Below the pieces are notes generated by a model. It made no database searches and had not been told where the DNA came from. It was given only the letters and a program-made list of their open reading frames with translations. Positions 53,590 through 64,000 of a DNA stretch of 64,000 bases are shown piece by piece (the stretch's first letter is position 1; each line of letters starts with the position of its first letter). The DNA lies in NCBI RefSeq assembly GCF_963678635.1, contig NC_087068.1:14697872-14761871 (forward strand), written 5' to 3'. This DNA is from Symsagittifera roscoffensis (lineage: Eukaryota > Xenacoelomorpha > Acoela > Convolutidae). A program made the translations under genes and the position numbers.

Positions 53590-56110
53590 AAATTATTACA
53601 ATAAGTCATTTATTGAACGGAACTAGTGTTTATTTTGGGTTTTCGAAAACTATCTTACCAATTAACTTAGAATAACTTCCTAATTATAAAAACGCCATTA
53701 ACTTGAATTTACTAGGTGAGTTAAATTGAAACAAAGCAAAAACAAGAGGTGTAATTCAGTGTCAAAGAACCAGTATCTGAAACAAGTTTTATCGCTTTGT
53801 GATTTCTATCAACCTCTTATCTAATAACTTTATCATATTTGATCAGCATTTGATTTGGAACTCTGAACTCATTTCCTTTCTTCGGACTTGGTGGCTATGT
53901 GATATATAAGCTATGTTTATCAGGCTACTATGTAGTGATTTTATACTATTAGTGTTACTGGTCAGAATATTTCGTTTTTTTATGGCTAAAAATAAAAATC
54001 CTGCCGGGTGTCCTTAAGATAAAAGTTTCCAGAAAGTGAATTTCACTATATACGCTGTAGACGCTAGCTCACTTGCTCCGCCATCAACCATCAATTCCAA
54101 ACCCTATGATACCCGAAAAAGTTACGAACTACGACTGCTATCCCCGGATTGAGTCTAAATCCTACCGCCGAAAAACCCCAGAAAATACATAAGTTTATCA
54201 TCTGGCATGACATTATAAATAAACACAGCATCACGCCATCGCAGTAGCAAGCGCATCCGTGCTTGGAAAACCTATGTTCAACACATACAAAATTGATAAC
54301 GAAAATTGCAATGAAAAATCGAAGGACAAGCTAACAAGGAAGAGAAAATGACGCTGATGAAGGAGCAAATCGAAAAAGAACAGAATTGCAATCATTTTGC
54401 AAGAACTGCATAAACTGCAATCAAGAGAACTTTTGTACGATTGTTTTGCTTGACTGAAAGCTGAGTAAAAAGATGATTGGTTTCGAATAATCAGGAGTGA
54501 ATGCTCTTTGGTTTCCAGGTAGAGGTGCTAACTTTGCGTTTGGATTTTCAAAGCCGAGCACATGTACGCAATAGCTTTTGTTCCATTTAGGACAGAAAAA
54601 AGTCGCTTTATGTGCCTCAGTTTTATCGGATCTGTTTTCACTCTGAAGGTAGTTTTTTACGTTTGATATTGCATTTGAATTTGGCGTTCCACATTCGTTA
54701 GAGAATCTGGTTCATGATTTCATATCATTCAAACTGTTTTCAAGTGTTTATAAACATGCCTAAGTACCTATTGAGCTATCTCCACCCCCCACGCGAGAAT
54801 GGGAGAGACATAAAAACAACATGCCATCAAATTTTTTTAATGATTTAGCAGCAAAGCTTATCATGCTTTAAAAAAGTCATCAAATAATTGAGTTTGGTAG
54901 GCTGCTAAAGTTAAAAAAAATGTTTGGAAACAAAACTATTTTTTTGGGGGGCTGGAAAAAATAACGTTTTTCTCTCAGCCATTTAGGTCTTAATGACATA
55001 AAATTTCAATTACAAAAAATCATAATATATAACAATTTTCCCAAATCCGTTTTTAAGTTGGAGTGAATTTATCAAACAATTAAATATGTTTCTTAACTTT
55101 GTAATTTAAATGCATATTAAAAAGCAATATCTGTCATAAATTAACACAGAGGCGAAGCGGAGCTTCGCAATCCTTGTGATGCACAAAAACATACCGCGCT
55201 AAAACATAGTGAATGAAAAAAAGACAGAAGTCAAAAATATTTCTGATAAATTTTGTTGGAAAAAATTACTTAACTGACAAAAGTTGAAAAATTGCAACTA
55301 GAAAAACTTCATATTTGTATTAGATGAGTTTCATAAAGAGGCCTTAATAAATGGAAATCATTTACCGAGCGGCAGCATAGAAGATAGACGTTGGGTCGAA
55401 ACCTGTTGAGCCGAAAAAAACTGTTTTCATAAAAAATCTCATATAACTTTGAAGTTTTTACGACCCATCCTAACTGAAACAAATAATCCCGAGCGGATAT
55501 TTTGCTAAGGATATATTGGATAAAAATCACGCAAAATAAATTGATTAAGTCGATAATACATAAACTGAAATTGTTGGAGTACTTAAGAAATAAAAATGAA
55601 AAAAAAAAAAACTCAAAATCAGACATAGTAAATTTATAAATTTGTGAAGCTCCAGTTGAAGACTGTTCAAATTGGAATAAAACCCATGCGTTAAAAAAGG
55701 TTAAGCCATTACAAACCTCAACAGATAAAAAAACTGTTCCAATTGGAATAGAGCCCATGCTTTTTTTTTTAAAAGTAAGCCAGTACAAAACTTACCTGAT
55801 AAAAAACGGCGTTGAAAAAAACGAAAAAATAACCGACAGAATCTAGGACGAAAACCACTAACACGAAAAAAAATTGAAAATTTTTTTAGGAAAAGATAAT
55901 TGCTACCTGAAACGGGTTTGAACTAATTTTATTTAATTATCTTCTATAGAAAGATACTACTTATGTATTTTCCTCGAGAAGTGAAGATCCTCTAGAAGTG
56001 CAGATCTTGTGAACAACGTTTTTACGGGAAAAAAGTCTAGTAACCGATTGCAATACCCTTGCTTATTGTAACCCTTCATATCTGTCATAACAATCCATTA
56101 ACCAACATAT
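53590..56110. other. Non-coding stretch
   Basis: No gene recognised. The left part should hold the promoter of the aminotransferase-like gene. GCGAAGCGGAGCTTCGC near 55152 is a small perfect hairpin. Confidence 0.35.
55663..55805. repeat. 71-bp tandem duplication
   Basis: CTGTTC(A/C)AATTGGAATA at 55663 and 55734, followed in both by CCCATGC, AAGCCA(T/G)TACAAA and GATAAAAAA. Confidence 0.75.
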
Positions 56111-56158
56111 GGGCGATTGTTTGAAACTACGCTCAAGTTTTCTTCTATTCTAACTACA

Positions 56159-56300
56159 GGAAATGATAATTTTCCCAAAAGCAATGACAGAAGCTGTCCG
56201 GCAGGATTTATCGCTCTTCCGAAATGTTGCAGGAAAAGAAAATGGTCGAATGAGAATACAAATGCATGCTTGCAGATGTTTTTTCCAGCTACATTGAGAA
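56159..56300 (+). CDS. Candidate Cys-rich exon
   Basis: After an acceptor-like TAACTACAG the frame reads NDRSCPAGFIALPKCCRKRKW and then NTNACLQM. The CP-G...CC...C spacing looks like a small secreted or ectodomain module, but I cannot name a family. No partner exon found. Confidence 0.25.
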
Positions 56301-56399
56301 GTTGGCAGCATATGAAGAGACACACTCCTCCCCTTGAAAGATTCGTCGGATTATTTGAAGTATAGTAACGTTAACTTTACTCATTGCACAAAACAGTTC

Positions 56400-57040
56400 G
56401 GCGGAAAGCAGACTAAGTAAAAAATTGTTTCGACTGCGTCCGTTTTTTTGCTTTTTGCCATGTTTCAAACGAACAACCGCTTCATTTATAAACATTTTTT
56501 TGACGGCTATGGTTGCAATGTGAAGTCCCTTTGTAAATAGATCTTATCTACTTGGTTATCATAATTAGAATAATCATATTTCGTTTGTATATTCATGTTT
56601 CCTTTGTATCCTTTTTTCTTTGTTTTGTATATGATTCCTTTGTATCTTCTTGTTTCATATATATTTCCAGAGTTGTACACCAATCGAAGTGATATGAGAA
56701 AAAAAAGTCAAAATTAGAATTTAAAATGGTCGTCGGATTTGCAGACAGACAAGTGAGGGTTGAAGAAAACCGAAAAAGAATAAGAAGGAGGGTTATATTT
56801 GAAATCAAAAGATATTTCCTAAGAATAATTACAAACAAGATGTTTAAAAAAGGGGGTTTCGAAATTGATAACTTTGAATTGATTTCAGTGTAAAAGCAAA
56901 TTATTTACCGTTAAAAAAAGCAGTAGAAAGTAACTCTCTCCCAAGCATTCAAGAACCGAAGTCATTTGATTCTTGCCGTCAAAACGTGATTAAAATGAAC
57001 GTCAAACGGTAAAATTACTAGTAATACAGGTCAAGCAAAA
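56400..57040. other. No gene recognised
   Basis: AT-rich, with short TTTGTAT-rich repeats near 56585-56660. Confidence 0.3.
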
Positions 57041-57049
57041 AAAGTAACA

Positions 57050-57600
57050 TGGAATCAAAATGTCAGTGATATGGCGGACTATCCCGCACAACAAAATCAC
57101 TCCAAAGTGATTTGGGGCTAGCTACTTGGTCGTTTTAATTTCATATGACTCATGTTTTCCTACTTGTTGTTCCTGCTTTTGGAGAAAATGTCAGAATATT
57201 TGTGTTCGGGCTGGTTTTTCTTCGAACTTGGAACTTTTACTAGGAACTTTTGAAAGAAAAATTTTCATTTCAGCGAAAAGGTGTCGTTGTCTTGAGCTCA
57301 AATTCAAAAAAATACTTTAGCTGTGATCCTTTTTAAGAGAAGTAAATGTAGTAAGAACTCGTATATAGGTCTTGTTGATTTTTTTTTTTTTTAAACAGGA
57401 AAAAGTCCTAAAGTACTGATTCACTTAGATTCAATACTTTAGGACTATTGTTCATGTTTATTTGCGTTCATTACTCTTTTTCAATCTTCGATTGGCTATG
57501 TTTTATGTTATGGGGTTTAAAACATTGACAATATGGCCAATTTGGCACATTTAATGCGCAATATTTTTTCGCGCTATTACGCGTGATAGTAGATTTAACC
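57050..57600 (+). repeat. Dispersed repeat families Z and Y, plus copies
   Basis: 57065-57135 matches family Z (ATCCCGCACAACAAAAT, GGTCGTTTTAATT); 57165-57330 and 57495-57590 match family Y (TGTTCGGGCTGG, ATATGGCCAATTTGG, TCGCGCTATTA). A 12-bp stem (57404-57415 with 57435-57446, AGTCCTAAAGTA) is inserted between. Confidence 0.6.
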
Positions 57601-58175
57601 CCTCCGTTTTTTTCCTTTGCCAGGCGTTTTTTCTTTTGCCAGAAAATTGTCGTTTTTGAAAATTTTATAATAAAAAACAGCATTTTTCCATGCAAAATAA
57701 AATCAAAATTTTGACGAACGAAGAATATTTTAATGGTAAAAAACAAAAATTAGATGGGATAAATCGTTTTTCCATTTGGCTGATTTAATTAAATCAAAAC
57801 AACCAGTCGGATTGACTTTTTTGGATTATTTTATCTTATAGAATCTCTGATAAATCCATATAGAAAAACGAAGAATTATTAGCATTTTAAAGTTGAGGCA
57901 GGTTGTAGGTACCTAGTTTGAAAAGTATGCCAGGGATCATGGAATAGTGTCAAAGGATGCTAAAATTAATTTTTTTTAGCGAAATTTTTTTTCTGGGCTG
58001 GAAACAAAACTTTTATTAAAATTAGGCTTTGTTAGTTCTAATAGCATAGGACCCAATTTCAAAAAAAAAAAATTTTTTTTCAAAATTGTTTTCGAGTTAG
58101 AGTGAGTTTATCAATCAAAAAAAAATTTCCTGACTTTGTCAATAATATTAAAAATATGGGAAAAACTAGCGCCCC

Positions 58176-58209
58176 TATTTTGTTTTTTAATATATTAAAA
58201 AACAAAATA
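58176..58209. repeat. Perfect 34-bp palindrome
   Basis: TATTTTGTTTTTTAATA and its exact complement, no spacer. Flanked by ATATGGGAAAA on both sides (58155 and 58209) as a direct repeat. Confidence 0.9.
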
Positions 58210-59205
58210 TGGGAAAAGGGCTACCAGCTCCGGAACAAAATGCCGAAAGGGCTTCATTCTCAATAGATTTTTTTTGGAGGTTGTATCCAGTGTCCATTGC
58301 TGTCATAAAATAAATATGCCCTTGCTCAGTGTTTTGGTAAATTGCTTATTTCCGGGAGAAGGGTGCTTTTTCAAAGTGCTAATAACTTCCAGTCCAATGG
58401 ATGGATTTGGATCTAATTATAATAGATGATATTTTTTGACACTACCATCATATCCCAAAATCTTGTCTCCCTTCGTTCAAGGGGACCCGAGAAACGACTT
58501 CCGGAAGTCGGGGTTGGTTATATCTGCTTATGTTATGACACCGGAAGTACGGGTGCAGGGCGTCTGGGGTTCTAAACTTAAGCTTCAATCAAATACGCCT
58601 ATAACATATTAAACTTTGGTTCCATTCCAACCTCTAGATATTTGCACTTCCGGGGACCGTTATCAATTGACCCAGGGGTTTCGAGGGGTCTGGGTTTAGC
58701 ATGATCGGATCAAATTTTCTCTAGTTACCTTCCACAAATTTGCTTGTTTAGTTCTCATTTGAGGGGGGATTGCCGATTTTACTTCACTTGGGTTTTCAGC
58801 CACAGGAGGGCCTTATTATGTTTTAAATTTTGATTTATTTTGAACCTAACAGTTTGGTTACTTCTCTGCTAATCGTAGTTAATGGTGATTACCAAGCTAC
58901 GAACACTCATTGACCTTCACGTTATTGCATGCATTTCTCAGGGTAAAACTCTCAAAAGAATTGATTTTGAGTTTGGCGAAAAAATGTAAGGATCAACAAT
59001 TTTGCAGTCATGGCTCAATTGATATGCATGTCGGATTTGATAACAATATGACAATGTGAAAACAAATTCTACATGAAATTTCTTTCATGTGAGAGGGGAA
59101 GAAAAAGATACCAACACTTCCCGCATTCAGTTTCAAGCGTTAATAATCAATTAAATTACGATTTTAGTACCAATCTTACTAAAATTGAGACTTATTCAAT
59201 TTTAA

Positions 59206-59420
59206 TCAAACGATTAATTGATTATAATCTCTTTTTGAAATTAAATTATAATTAATTATCATACATTATAATCGATTATAATCGATTATTTATTCGTCTA
59301 TTTTTCGATACAATTATAATCAATTATAATTGTTTGTAATCCATTATTTTTATTCAAATTTCTTATTTATTAGTTTTGCCCAAAACCCATTATAATCGAT
59401 TGTAATTGATTATACTCCCT
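59206..59420. repeat. Cluster of ATAATCGATTAT-type palindromes
   Basis: AATTATAATTAATTAT, ATTATAATCGATTATAATCG, AATTATAATCAATTATAATT and TTATAATCGATTG follow one another. The same motif recurs at about 60000-60025. Confidence 0.75.
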
Positions 59421-59429
59421 TTTGTTTGT

Positions 59430-60880
59430 CCATTTGGTCTTCAAAGTTGCATCTAAATTTTTTCTTTTGTTCCCCATTTCATTTCTTCATTTCTTCATTT
59501 TAAGCTTTTGGCTCTTTTCCAGTTCCCAACTTTCAAAATACCGAGATTTATGTTTGTTTTACGTGTTATTACGGCTAAACGCGTGATGTTACGCTGCAAA
59601 GTATGAAGAATAAATTTGTTCACACTTGACAATTTGTTCACCAGGCCAAATTTCATTGCTTTATGACAACGTTAAAAAACGTTTCAAAATGAATTGGAAA
59701 GGGGGGGGGGGGCTGGAAAAGAGCCAAGCTTTTTTAACCACCAAATCATCAGCAAATTGATTAGTTTCATGATTGATTTTGAAGATTTATTTTTCATCTA
59801 CCGCGGGAACCTTTCCACTAATATGAAAGGATTTTCATGAAATTTTTGTTTCGTGGTAAAACTTTGTATTCAGATGAACCAAAGTGATCAAGAGATCTCT
59901 CTTTTAGAGATTTTCCTATTGACACAAAATTAATAACTCATAAGATGTAATTCGATCGAATATTGTTATGAAGTGACAAAATTTTGGCAAAATAAAAGAT
60001 TATAATCGATAATAATTGATTTTAACGGTTTTTGTAAGGCTGACCCCAGCATATGTAAGACCAACAAGAAGCTGATGCAGGGGCAGTCCAAGTGGGGAAA
60101 AACACTGCTTCAAACTCAGAGATCTCCACTCCCATTTGCAAATACCTCTTAGAATTTCCCCAAAATTAATAATTTGCAATTGTTTTCCCGAAATTCTAAC
60201 CAAAAAATTTACTCCAAAAAGTGGTCATTTTGAATCTTTTTAGTCACTCTGGAGTTTCTGGAGTTTCCTTTGCAAAATTCATTAAAGGCCTGGAACAGCG
60301 TTTTTGAACTTCGAATAGTCCCAACTTTTTTGTCATTATAAACTTTTAAACTTTTTTTATTTCTTATTACTTTACTTGCTTAATTTCTAGCTTGAGAATA
60401 TATCAGTTTATTCGATTCAGTAGGGTTTTGAACCCATTTTCTGGAAAGGCGCTTTTTCTTTCTAGAACTTTTTTGGGCTATATAAAATGCTTCATTCCAT
60501 ATAAATTTGTCATCATTCAATTTGTGAGTTTCAGCTTACTCATGATAAACTAAAAAAGCCAAAATGACCTTTTTCAAGGATCATGTTTTGGTTCCGAAAA
60601 AAATGAATTGCACAATGATAATTCTGGTAAGAATTGGAGCACTTTTTGTTCATTTCATTTTTTGGCTAGTCTTAACCCAATTTGGGAAAAACGCATCTGA
60701 AGTTTCAAATGTTCCTTTGGTCCGGTTAATGTGAATCAACACAGTATATCTATATAGATTATTTCTGCTATGTAAATGTATATATGATTACCTTTAAATA
60801 AACACTTTCGAGTTAAATGATCCACAGCCTCAGGCATAATTTAGAGCCTAAATTTTATTATATATTGTCTGCTCCTATAT
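59430..60880. other. No gene recognised
   Basis: AT-rich. A run of about 14 G at 59700-59713 is the only conspicuous feature. Confidence 0.35.
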
Positions 60881-61260
60881 AAAGGCAAAAACTTGAATGT
60901 TCCGACTGCCCTTAACCCACATCGAATAGTTTTTGGGACAAAAACAGGGAAAAACAATGAACTTAGGACAATATTAAAAATCAAAAGTTAAGATTTGAGT
61001 CGTACAAAATTAATACGACCAATTAGCTAGCTCTAATTCAATTGGTTGTGCGGGATGATTATGGGATGGTTGTGGGTTACGCTTTCAGGATTATGGATAA
61101 AGTCTACAAAGCGCTCATAAATAAGTCCAGAGCATAGCGAAAATGGCACTTTTGAAACTCCCAAAGCTTTGAAAAAATCGGAGGTAAAATGGCTTTTTAA
61201 ATTTGATGTTAGGGAGTCAATAAATTCAATGGGACTTGAAATATTTTTTGTTAAAAACAA
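60880..61260 (-). repeat. Dispersed repeat family Z, minus copy
   Basis: Matches 47280-47640 in the same orientation: AATGTTCCGAC, CATCGAATAG, TTAATACGACCAAT, GTTGTGCGGGAT, GTTACGCTTTCAGGATTA and GTCCAGAGCATA. Confidence 0.75.
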
Positions 61261-61540
61261 CTGTTTAGATCGCCAAAAAATGACTGGATAAAAAAAAACA
61301 CCCCAAGCATAATAATTTTGTTTTCTTCGAAAATCGGAAACAATAAGGTTCTCACAAGACGTTCATTCCTTCTTTAAAAGTTGTGCAATTGCTAACGGTA
61401 GAACTTATCATTGCTTAGTGTCTTGATTAAAGTTTAACTCATTTCAAGTTCACTGTAAAATTGTGTACCTCAACAAGCAAAATAATTTATTCAAACCGCT
61501 CAAGAAAAATTTCAATTAGAAATATATTATTGTAATATTT

Positions 61541-61921
61541 TTAGTGCAAAACAGGAGGAACGCACAAAAATTTAACATCTCGTGGTTTAGGAAATTGAAT
61601 GCAGCCTAACGAAAGCCAGTAACATCCGATTTCTCTGAAAACTTCAAGGCATAGACTTCTACATGGAGGCACCACCTGGACCATTGGTTTATTGCTGTCA
61701 CTTTTGGTATCGTTCAAACAAGGAGGATGCAAGACTGCGCATTCTAGCCTATGTAGGTTCTCTCTATAAGTAGTAGGAGAGCATTTTTTGTCTAACAAAA
61801 CTACCCTTTCTTTCTCCGATTCAAAATTGAGCCCTTGATCGACGTGCACGCCAAAATGATTCTTTCCAATCGCAATAAACATCAGGTTCTTGACGGAAAC
61901 GTTTCCCAGGATGGGGTGTAT
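61541..61921 (-). CDS. Frizzled-type cysteine-rich domain, last exon
   Basis: Open from an acceptor with a long pyrimidine tract (AATAG|ATACAC at 61921) to TAA at 61541; 126 aa. The second half of a Frizzled CRD is recognisable: KCSPTTYRENLHRLECAVLH, PPC, VPPCRSLCLEVFREIGC and CIQFPKPRDVKFLC. The PCRSLC core is the family signature. CRDs of this kind bind Wnt lipids in Frizzled receptors, sFRPs, ROR/MuSK kinases and other secreted or membrane proteins. The first two conserved Cys must be in an upstream exon not found in the window. The protein stops right after the domain, so it is not a seven-helix Frizzled; an sFRP-like or CRD-only secreted protein is more likely. Confidence 0.65.
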   Translation of the reverse strand: MHPILGNVSVKNLMFIAIGKNHFGVHVDQGLNFESEKERVVLLDKKCSPTTYRENLHRLECAVLHPPCLNDTKSDSNKPMVQVVPPCRSLCLEVFREIGCYWLSLGCIQFPKPRDVKFLCVPPVLH

Positions 61922-62149
61922 CTATTAATGTTGAATTGAAAAAAGGAAGAGAAAGAGTAAAATTTAATGTTAGAAAAATGTAAAAAGCTGAAAAGAGAAA
62001 CTGGTTAATTGGATTCATCAGATTTATCAAACAAAATGGAGTAAATTTTAACATCCGACCAGATTTGGTTAATCTCTTGTCTCTAAACAAAAATATTTGA
62101 AATTGTTTTATCCCGTATCTCGTTAAGCTGTCTGTTTTGCTCTCTGTAT

Positions 62150-62858
62150 TTAATTAGCAGAAGCTAATGCAACTATAGAAGGAACTATAGACTTTGCTAT
62201 TACAGAATTATTGTAGAAGATTCAAGAAATTCAATCCACCCAGTGCTCCTCATCATAGAGGTATGTGGGAAAGGCTCGTCCGGAGCACCAAAAAAGTTTT
62301 TTTTATGATATTCTGGGAACAAGAAAACTCACTGAGGAAGTCCTCAAAACCACGTTTTGTTTAATTGAGCAGTCTCTGAACAACCGTCCGCTCACACCCG
62401 TATCCTCTGATCCGAACGACCTCGAAGCGTTAACACCCAATCACTTCCTACTTGGACACCGCGCAATTAGTTTTCGGCCACTAGATTTCGAGCAAAACTT
62501 CAATCATCGAAAGCGCTACGCGCGAGCGCTATCCTATGCAAATGCCATCTGGACTCGATGGCTCCGTGAGTACGTACCAATGCTGAAAAAACGAGCGAAA
62601 TGATTTTCTTCTCCGGAATCACACTTAAAAACTGGAGATCTCGTTTGGTTGATTGAGGACAAAAGTCCAAAAAGCCATTACCCGTTAGAGCGAGTCAAGT
62701 CATTGAACTACGGTAACGACGGCATAGCGCGGTCCGCCGTAATTAGATCGGCAACCGGCGAGTACACACGTCCGATCGTGAAACTCGCACCGATTCTTGT
62801 TCCTTTGGGGGCAGAGGATTTTAGCGCGGCTAACTATGCGTCTGTTTTTATAATGTAG
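62150..62858 (+). pseudogene. BEL/Pao integrase fragment (second lineage)
   Basis: A frame from about 62215 carries KFNPPSAPHHRGMWERLVRS; after a one-base shift near 62300 it continues with YDILGTRKLTEEVL, NNRPLTPVSSDP, EALTPNHFLLGHRA and RWLREYVPML. TGA at 62601-62603 stands where BEL integrases have the Trp of R-x-K-W; the same frame then gives LKTGDLVWLIEDKSP and YTRPIVKLAPILVPLGAEDF to TAG. Clearly distinct from the degraded element at 37-41.5 kb, and less decayed. No LTR seen. Confidence 0.88.
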
Positions 62859-62869
62859 TCATTTCATAT

Positions 62870-63265
62870 ACAAGATTTTGGTTCAGTTTTTAGCAAAAAT
62901 GTTACTTAGAATTAAAAAAAATTATTTAACCTTAGGAACTAAAACTTGAACTAAATTAACTCTTGTTTCGGTTTGTGAAACTGGTTTATTGGCCGTAGTT
63001 GATGAAATTTCGTTCTGTTCATCCTCAACTTATTGCAAGGTTGTGATATATTGAATTGTTCTCAAAAATGTTCAGTTTGAAGATAGTTGTTCAAATGCCC
63101 ATATTCCGCAGTTGCTAAATACTCGTGAAAGCCTATGAATGAAAGAAATTGTTCGAATTATGGGGGAAAATCAAATATTCTGTAAACTCTGAATTCAATT
63201 GATATTTTGAGTTTTTCCCGGCCGTCCTTATTGTCATAGAAATAATTCACAACAAGAAAAAGCAA
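62870..63265. other. No gene recognised
   Basis: AT-rich; could contain the LTR of the BEL fragment, which I cannot delimit. Confidence 0.3.
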
Positions 63266-63269
63266 GGTC

Positions 63270-63905
63270 GCAACTTTTAAAATTCCCGGTGAGCAAAAAA
63301 AGAATGTTTGAAAAAAACCAAATGAATGATCGAAACAAAAACAACAAATTTTCCAAGCGCTGTTTTAAAATTGATATATTAAAGTTTTGTTTTGGCGGAT
63401 TTTATCACATTGAATTCTGCTTTTAAAAATCAAAACATATGGCAAGTCGTTAATCTTTTCTAGCTCAAATTTTGTGATAATTATTGCTAAATTATGTATG
63501 AAATTAAATCTTATCAATCAGCCAGATCTACCTCAGAACCAAAACAAGGCAGAAATATGGTTCGATGACCAGGAAATGAGCAGTTTCTGAATATGAGAGC
63601 TGACCCGGATGGCAGTTGAGCTCTAACCTCTTCTTCTTCCTGCTTTGTTCGGGAGCGAGGATGTTCTCGCTAGAATTTATAAAAAAAACAACATTGCAAC
63701 TTTTGAACTTTTTGGTGAACAAAAAATAGTGTGTCAAACAAGTCAAATGGCTGATCGAAACAAAGATCACATATTTTACAGGTGCTGTTTCAAAACATAT
63801 TTAGTAAAATTTTCATTTTGAGTAGTTTAACCCATTAAATTTTGCTTTCAAAGATCATCTCTTTTTGCAGTTCGTGTTTTTTTGTTGACTTGCAGTTTTC
63901 GATAA
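63270..63905 (-). repeat. Dispersed repeat family X, reversed, ~425-bp tandem monomers
   Basis: GATCGAAACAAA occurs at 63328 and 63753, with the surrounding 150 bp conserved (TTTTGG/CTTTTGAAC, GGTGAACAAAAA, GCTGTTT(T/C)AAAA, AATT(C/T)TGCTTT). The reverse complement aligns with 28334-28690, including the CTCGCTA...AGAATT hairpin phrase and the TTCTGCCT(C/T)GTTTTGG start. Confidence 0.7.
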
Positions 63906-64000
63906 AATGAAACAAATAGAAAAAAAGGTAGGAAAAAAGAAACGGAAAGAGTTCGAGCAAACATTCAAACACTAGACGCCCAGCTGAATCTGGATGTATT

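Noticed and set aside
61925-62054. Signal-peptide exon upstream of the Frizzled CRD
   Set aside because: The hydrophobic frame coincides with the polypyrimidine tract of the splice acceptor at 61921 and is out of phase with the CRD; it is better explained as intron.

Overview
The window is AT-rich animal (invertebrate metazoan) nuclear DNA. The genes that can be read have GT-AG introns. Recognisable host genes are a sodium-coupled solute transporter (SLC5A type), a lysosomal thioesterase of the PPT2 type, an alanine-aminotransferase-like gene, a Frizzled-type cysteine-rich-domain exon and a KMT5A-like SET-domain gene. The LTR elements resemble Ty3/gypsy elements of the kind known from larvacean tunicates, but species assignment is a weak guess.

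Layout, left to right. 0-4.2 kb: no firm gene; minisatellites, including an 18-bp array that flips orientation. 4.5-8.3 kb: a decayed gene of mobile-element character with a probable BRCT domain at its C-terminus and an in-frame 351-bp tandem duplication. 8.7-11.95 kb: a Ty3/gypsy pol fragment between two related direct repeats. 12.2-14.5 kb (minus): Pro-rich N-terminal exon to degenerate SET domain. 14.9-16.3 kb: unrecognised exons, then two minisatellites. 18.98-29.36 kb (plus): a four-exon SLC5A gene whose exons join in frame to 611 codons; a 6.5-kb Ty3/gypsy element sits antisense in intron 3 and a hAT-like MITE in intron 2. 29.9-35.2 kb (plus): a second Ty3/gypsy lineage, 5' truncated, with both RT and integrase cores deleted. 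36-41.5 kb: hAT MITE and a ruined BEL/Pao element (minus). 44.1-44.9 kb: a FLYWCH/MULE transposase relic. 45.3-49.45 kb (plus): a complete PPT2-like gene, four exons, 294 aa, with foldback-type repeats in intron 1 and a hAT MITE just after its stop. 51.0-53.6 kb (minus): alanine-aminotransferase-like exons without the C-terminal part. 53.6-61.5 kb: mainly non-coding, with dispersed repeats and perfect palindromes. 61.5-61.9 kb (minus): Frizzled CRD exon. 62.15-62.86 kb (plus): BEL/Pao integrase fragment. 63.3-63.9 kb: a tandem/dispersed ~425-bp repeat.

The host genes do not form an operon or shared pathway; the theme is unrelated genes embedded in decaying transposons. The transporter and the thioesterase are the only two genes that look fully intact. 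Nearly every element-derived reading frame carries nonsense or frameshift lesions, several of them at positions where the family has Trp or Gln.
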